DNA from: Ponticaulis koreensis DSM 19734 | GTDB taxonomy: Bacteria; Pseudomonadota; Alphaproteobacteria; Caulobacterales; Hyphomonadaceae | NCBI RefSeq assembly: GCF_000420665.1 | Contig: NZ_ATVJ01000001.1 | Coordinates: 1,302,001-1,366,000, forward strand | Direction of reading: 5' to 3' | Length of the DNA stretch: 64,000 bases | Shown here: positions 61,556 to 64,000 of the stretch, one piece after another | Layout: each line of letters opens with the position of its first letter | Numbering within the stretch: position 1 is the stretch's first letter | The notes under the pieces: generated by a model | The model's database searches: none | What the model was told of the DNA's origin: nothing | Seen by the model: only the letters and a program-made list of their open reading frames with translations | Position numbers and translations under genes: made by a program

Positions 61556-61865
61556 TTATCTTGATCCCATTGGGAACGGGGTGGCACTTGTCTTTTTGTA
61601 CGTCTGTCAAACGTGGTGAATGTGCCAAGTTTATCGTCATGATAAACGGGGACCTCATGGCCGCGCCTTGTCGTCGTGCCCACCCTGCATCCCAGCGTGA
61701 TCCAGTCTGATCACGATCCCTTAGATTCCGTACATCGAGACTTATGCCCTCCACGGGTGAAGTGCATCTGCGCCTGATCCTGTAAGGCTGATACGTCCCG
61801 CCCGGAATCCGTTCCTTCCCGAAAATACATCATAAATCCGCGCATCCGCGCGAAGAGGAGAAGCT
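61556..61865. other. Intergenic leader region of the carbonic anhydrase/SulP unit
   Basis: 310 bases without a credible gene. It holds CGTGATC/GATCACG arms with a six-base loop (61696-61715), TTTATC/GATAAA arms (61630-61646) and a GAGGAG Shine-Dalgarno sequence before the anhydrase ATG. The overlapping minus-strand frames (64 and 75 residues) run through the secA terminator and look spurious. Confidence 0.5.
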
Positions 61866-62540
61866 ATGCCTAAGATTGCTGCAGGCGTTGTAAAGTTTCA
61901 ACGCGAGTCATACCCAAAACGTCAGGCTTTGTTTGAAGAGCTGAGCTCCGGTCAGTCTCCGGAAGCCCTGTTCATTACCTGCTCTGACAGCCGTATCAGC
62001 CCGAACCTCATGACATCGACAGAGCCGGGCGAGCTCTTCATTTGCCGCAATGCAGGCAACATTGTTCCGCCGCATACCCTGCACACAGGCGGAATGACTG
62101 CGTCTATCGAATATGCGGTTGCCGCGCTGAAAGTGCCTCACATCATCGTTTGCGGTCACACAGAATGCGGCGCGATGAAGGGCGTTACTGATCTCGAAGC
62201 GCTGAATGAGCTGCCACACGTAAAAGACTGGTTGAGCTATGCGCGCGCGGCCTGGCAGGTCGTGAAAGAGAAAGGCGAGGGCATGTCCGAGCAGGAGCGT
62301 ATGCACCTTCTCATTCAGGAAAATGTTCTGCTTCAGCTGCAACACCTTAAAACGCACCCATACGTGGCGGCACGCCTCGCAACCAAGTCTGTGAAGCTTC
62401 ATGGCTGGGTGTATGACATCAAAACCGGTGACGTCACGGCCTGGAATGAAGAGACACAACGTTTCGAGCCGGTAGCCGACTATTACGCTGACATGGTGCG
62501 TGAGCACCTGCCTGAGCACGCTCACGTCGCAGCGGAATAG
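61866..62540 (+). CDS. Beta-carbonic anhydrase
   Basis: 224 residues with zinc ligands C39, H98 and C101 and the catalytic D41/R43 dyad in ITCSDSRISPNLM and VCGHTECGAMKG. It interconverts CO2 and bicarbonate in the cytosol. Followed after eight bases by a SulP transporter gene, which suggests a bicarbonate-uptake unit. AGGAG precedes ATG 61866. Confidence 0.96.
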   Translation: MPKIAAGVVKFQRESYPKRQALFEELSSGQSPEALFITCSDSRISPNLMTSTEPGELFICRNAGNIVPPHTLHTGGMTASIEYAVAALKVPHIIVCGHTECGAMKGVTDLEALNELPHVKDWLSYARAAWQVVKEKGEGMSEQERMHLLIQENVLLQLQHLKTHPYVAARLATKSVKLHGWVYDIKTGDVTAWNEETQRFEPVADYYADMVREHLPEHAHVAAE

Positions 62541-62548
62541 GATCTGGC

Positions 62549-64000
62549 ATGAAGAATTACTTCGATTTCTCTCACATAAAGGGCGACCTTTATGGCGGGA
62601 TCACCGCTGGCGTGGTGGCTTTGCCGCTCGCTCTGGCCTTCGGTGAAGCCTCCGGCGCCGGTCCGATTGCAGGCCTTTGGGGCGCTATTTTTACCGGCTT
62701 TTTCGCAGCGCTATTCGGCGGTACGCAGACACAGGTCACCGGGCCGACGGGCCCGATGGTCGTTGTGTTTGCCGGTCTGGCCGGTGAAGTGAGCCGTCAG
62801 GCAGGCGCGCCATTTCCTGAAGTGGCGGGCATTATCTTCGCTGCCGTCATTCTTGCGGGCATCTTCCAGATCCTGCTCGGTGTGATGCGGTTTGGCGAGT
62901 ATATCCGCCTGGTGCCATACCCTGTGATCTCCGGCTTCATGACCGGTATCGGCGTTATCATCATCCTGTTGCAAGCCAGCCGCCTGTTCGGGTCTGAACC
63001 TGATGGCGGCGGGACAATTGCGGCAATGGAAGCTATTCCGGCTGCGATTGCAGGCCCGAATTTCGGGGCGCTTGGACTTGGTGTTCTGACACTGGCAATC
63101 GTATTCCTTTGGCCAAAAGCCGTTGGTAAGTTCATTCCGGGAGCATTGGCAGCGCTGATCATTGGTACGCTCGTCGGCATGCTGCTGGAGGTTCCGATCA
63201 TCGGCGAAGACCTCGTGGTCGGCTTCCCGTCTCTTGTCATCCCGAATATTGACCGGTCTGCGGCCTTCCTGGTCGTTGAGGCAGCGATCATTCTGGCCCT
63301 GCTCGGTGCGATTGACAGTCTCCTGACAAGCCTTGTTGCAGACAATGCGACACGCACACGTCACGAGTCTAACCGTGAGCTGATCGGTCAGGGTATTGGT
63401 AACTCTATTGCGGGTCTGTTCGGTGCTATTCCGGGCGCGGGTGCAACCATGCGGACCATGGTGAACATCCGGACGGGTGGTAAGACGCGCATTTCTGGCA
63501 TGGTGCATTCCATTCTGCTTCTGGCGGTTGTTGTGGCACTTGCACCGCTTGCGCGGGCAATCCCGCACGCCGTTCTGGCGGGCATTCTGATCAAGGTTGG
63601 CTGGGATATCATCGACGTGGCTTACATCAAACGCGCGCATAAAGGCCCACGTTGGGACCTTGTACTCATGGCGCTTGTGCTGGTCGTCACTGTGTTCGTT
63701 GACCTCATTACAGCGGTTGGCCTTGGTGTTTTCCTTGCGGCGCTCGCCTTTGTTCGCTCGGTTGCTCAGCAACAGCTCGATGCGATCAATCGCAATGCAC
63801 CAGCCGCGTTGAACGAAGAAGAGCAGACACTGTTCGAACGTGCGGGCAGCCGCCTGCAAATGTTCGAATTCTCCGGTCCGCTCAGCTTTGGTGCGGCAGC
63901 TGACCTGTCTCACCGCGTTCGGGAGAACGTACACGGGCGTGAGGCGGTGATACTCGATTTCGGCGGTATTGATAGCGTGGACGTATCAGCCGCGCGGGCT
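62549..64000 (+). CDS. SulP-family anion (bicarbonate/sulfate) transporter, cut at window end
   Basis: Open frame of 484 residues to the window edge. N-terminus MKNYFDFSHIKGDLYGGITA, then VVALPLALAFGEASGAGPIA and the conserved FGGTQTQVTGPTGPMVVVFA anion-site region; ten or more helices follow, and a STAS domain starts near residue 425 (FERAGSRLQMFEFSGPLSFG, VILDFGGIDSVDVSAARA). It moves bicarbonate or sulfate with sodium or proton. The linked carbonic anhydrase favours bicarbonate (inference). The end of the gene is not in the window. Confidence 0.95.
   Translation, partial: MKNYFDFSHIKGDLYGGITAGVVALPLALAFGEASGAGPIAGLWGAIFTGFFAALFGGTQTQVTGPTGPMVVVFAGLAGEVSRQAGAPFPEVAGIIFAAVILAGIFQILLGVMRFGEYIRLVPYPVISGFMTGIGVIIILLQASRLFGSEPDGGGTIAAMEAIPAAIAGPNFGALGLGVLTLAIVFLWPKAVGKFIPGALAALIIGTLVGMLLEVPIIGEDLVVGFPSLVIPNIDRSAAFLVVEAAIILALLGAIDSLLTSLVADNATRTRHESNRELIGQGIGNSIAGLFGAIPGAGATMRTMVNIRTGGKTRISGMVHSILLLAVVVALAPLARAIPHAVLAGILIKVGWDIIDVAYIKRAHKGPRWDLVLMALVLVVTVFVDLITAVGLGVFLAALAFVRSVAQQQLDAINRNAPAALNEEEQTLFERAGSRLQMFEFSGPLSFGAAADLSHRVRENVHGREAVILDFGGIDSVDVSAARA

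Noticed and set aside
61489-61754. Two short minus-strand frames after secA
   Set aside because: They run through the secA terminator stem and have no Shine-Dalgarno site or recognisable sequence.
62711-63934. 407-codon open frame on the minus strand
   Set aside because: It is antisense to the SulP transporter gene, has a strongly His/Asn/Arg-rich composition without domains, and is a shadow of codon bias.

Overview
The window looks like chromosomal DNA of a free-living, Gram-negative alphaproteobacterium, most likely near the Hyphomonadaceae/Caulobacterales. This placement is an inference from gene content: the lysC-ptsP-rodZ-ispG run, class I lysyl-tRNA synthetase, UbiG, bacterioferritin with Bfd, a large TonB-dependent receptor, Tad-type pilus genes, entericidin-like lipoproteins and a DUF1178/glutaredoxin/ComF run. 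No rRNA, tRNA or CRISPR array was recognised. Most of the window is compactly coded housekeeping and metabolic DNA with many ATGA-type overlaps.

Layout. 1-4150: a cut-off membrane gene (probably a LytTR-type regulator), an acyltransferase-3 protein, then a small-molecule/stress cluster (DMT transporter, two 4-oxalocrotonate tautomerase-like proteins, NTF2-like protein, glutathione S-transferase) around a divergent HxlR regulator with palindromic operators. 4249-5553: a lipoprotein and an AT-richer two-gene unit (a membrane protein and an unlisted 33-residue polyproline peptide). 5593-13505: conserved core genes ispG, an aminotransferase, rodZ, ptsP, lysC and ubiG. 13560-18144: a coiled-coil lipoprotein, bfd-bfr, a CoA-transferase, and an azoreductase with a divergent CGNR regulator. 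18135-19316: a three-gene operon of an HTH regulator and two related four-helix membrane proteins, with a recognisable promoter and operator.

19328-22491: an IS1595-type mobile element with a perfect 8-bp palindromic target duplication and 23-bp perfect terminal inverted repeats. Besides the transposase it carries about six small passenger genes (overlapping DUF1828-like operon, small ORFs, a mini GIY-YIG protein and an antisense gene). This is the main accessory system of the window.

22547-35844: an AlgI/AlgJ-like polymer O-acetylation pair, an SRPBCC protein, a methyltransferase, an AraC regulator, a stand-alone receiver facing a soluble CZB chemoreceptor, lysS, and SDR/TetR and 3-hydroxyisobutyrate-dehydrogenase-like genes. 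36099-42681: three TadE/TadG-type genes, pgi, a fatty-acid desaturase and selO. 42911-48386: a TonB-dependent receptor, an esterase with a solo LuxR regulator, and infC with an apparent ATA start. 48445-64000: two glycosyltransferases, a hydrolase, an orphan nuclease-like protein, a dispersed palindromic repeat, a VanX-like dipeptidase, two entericidins, the DUF1178/Grx/ComF/methyltransferase region, a Flp pilin, NUDIX, argJ, a parvulin, secA, and a carbonic anhydrase followed by a SulP anion transporter cut by the window end.
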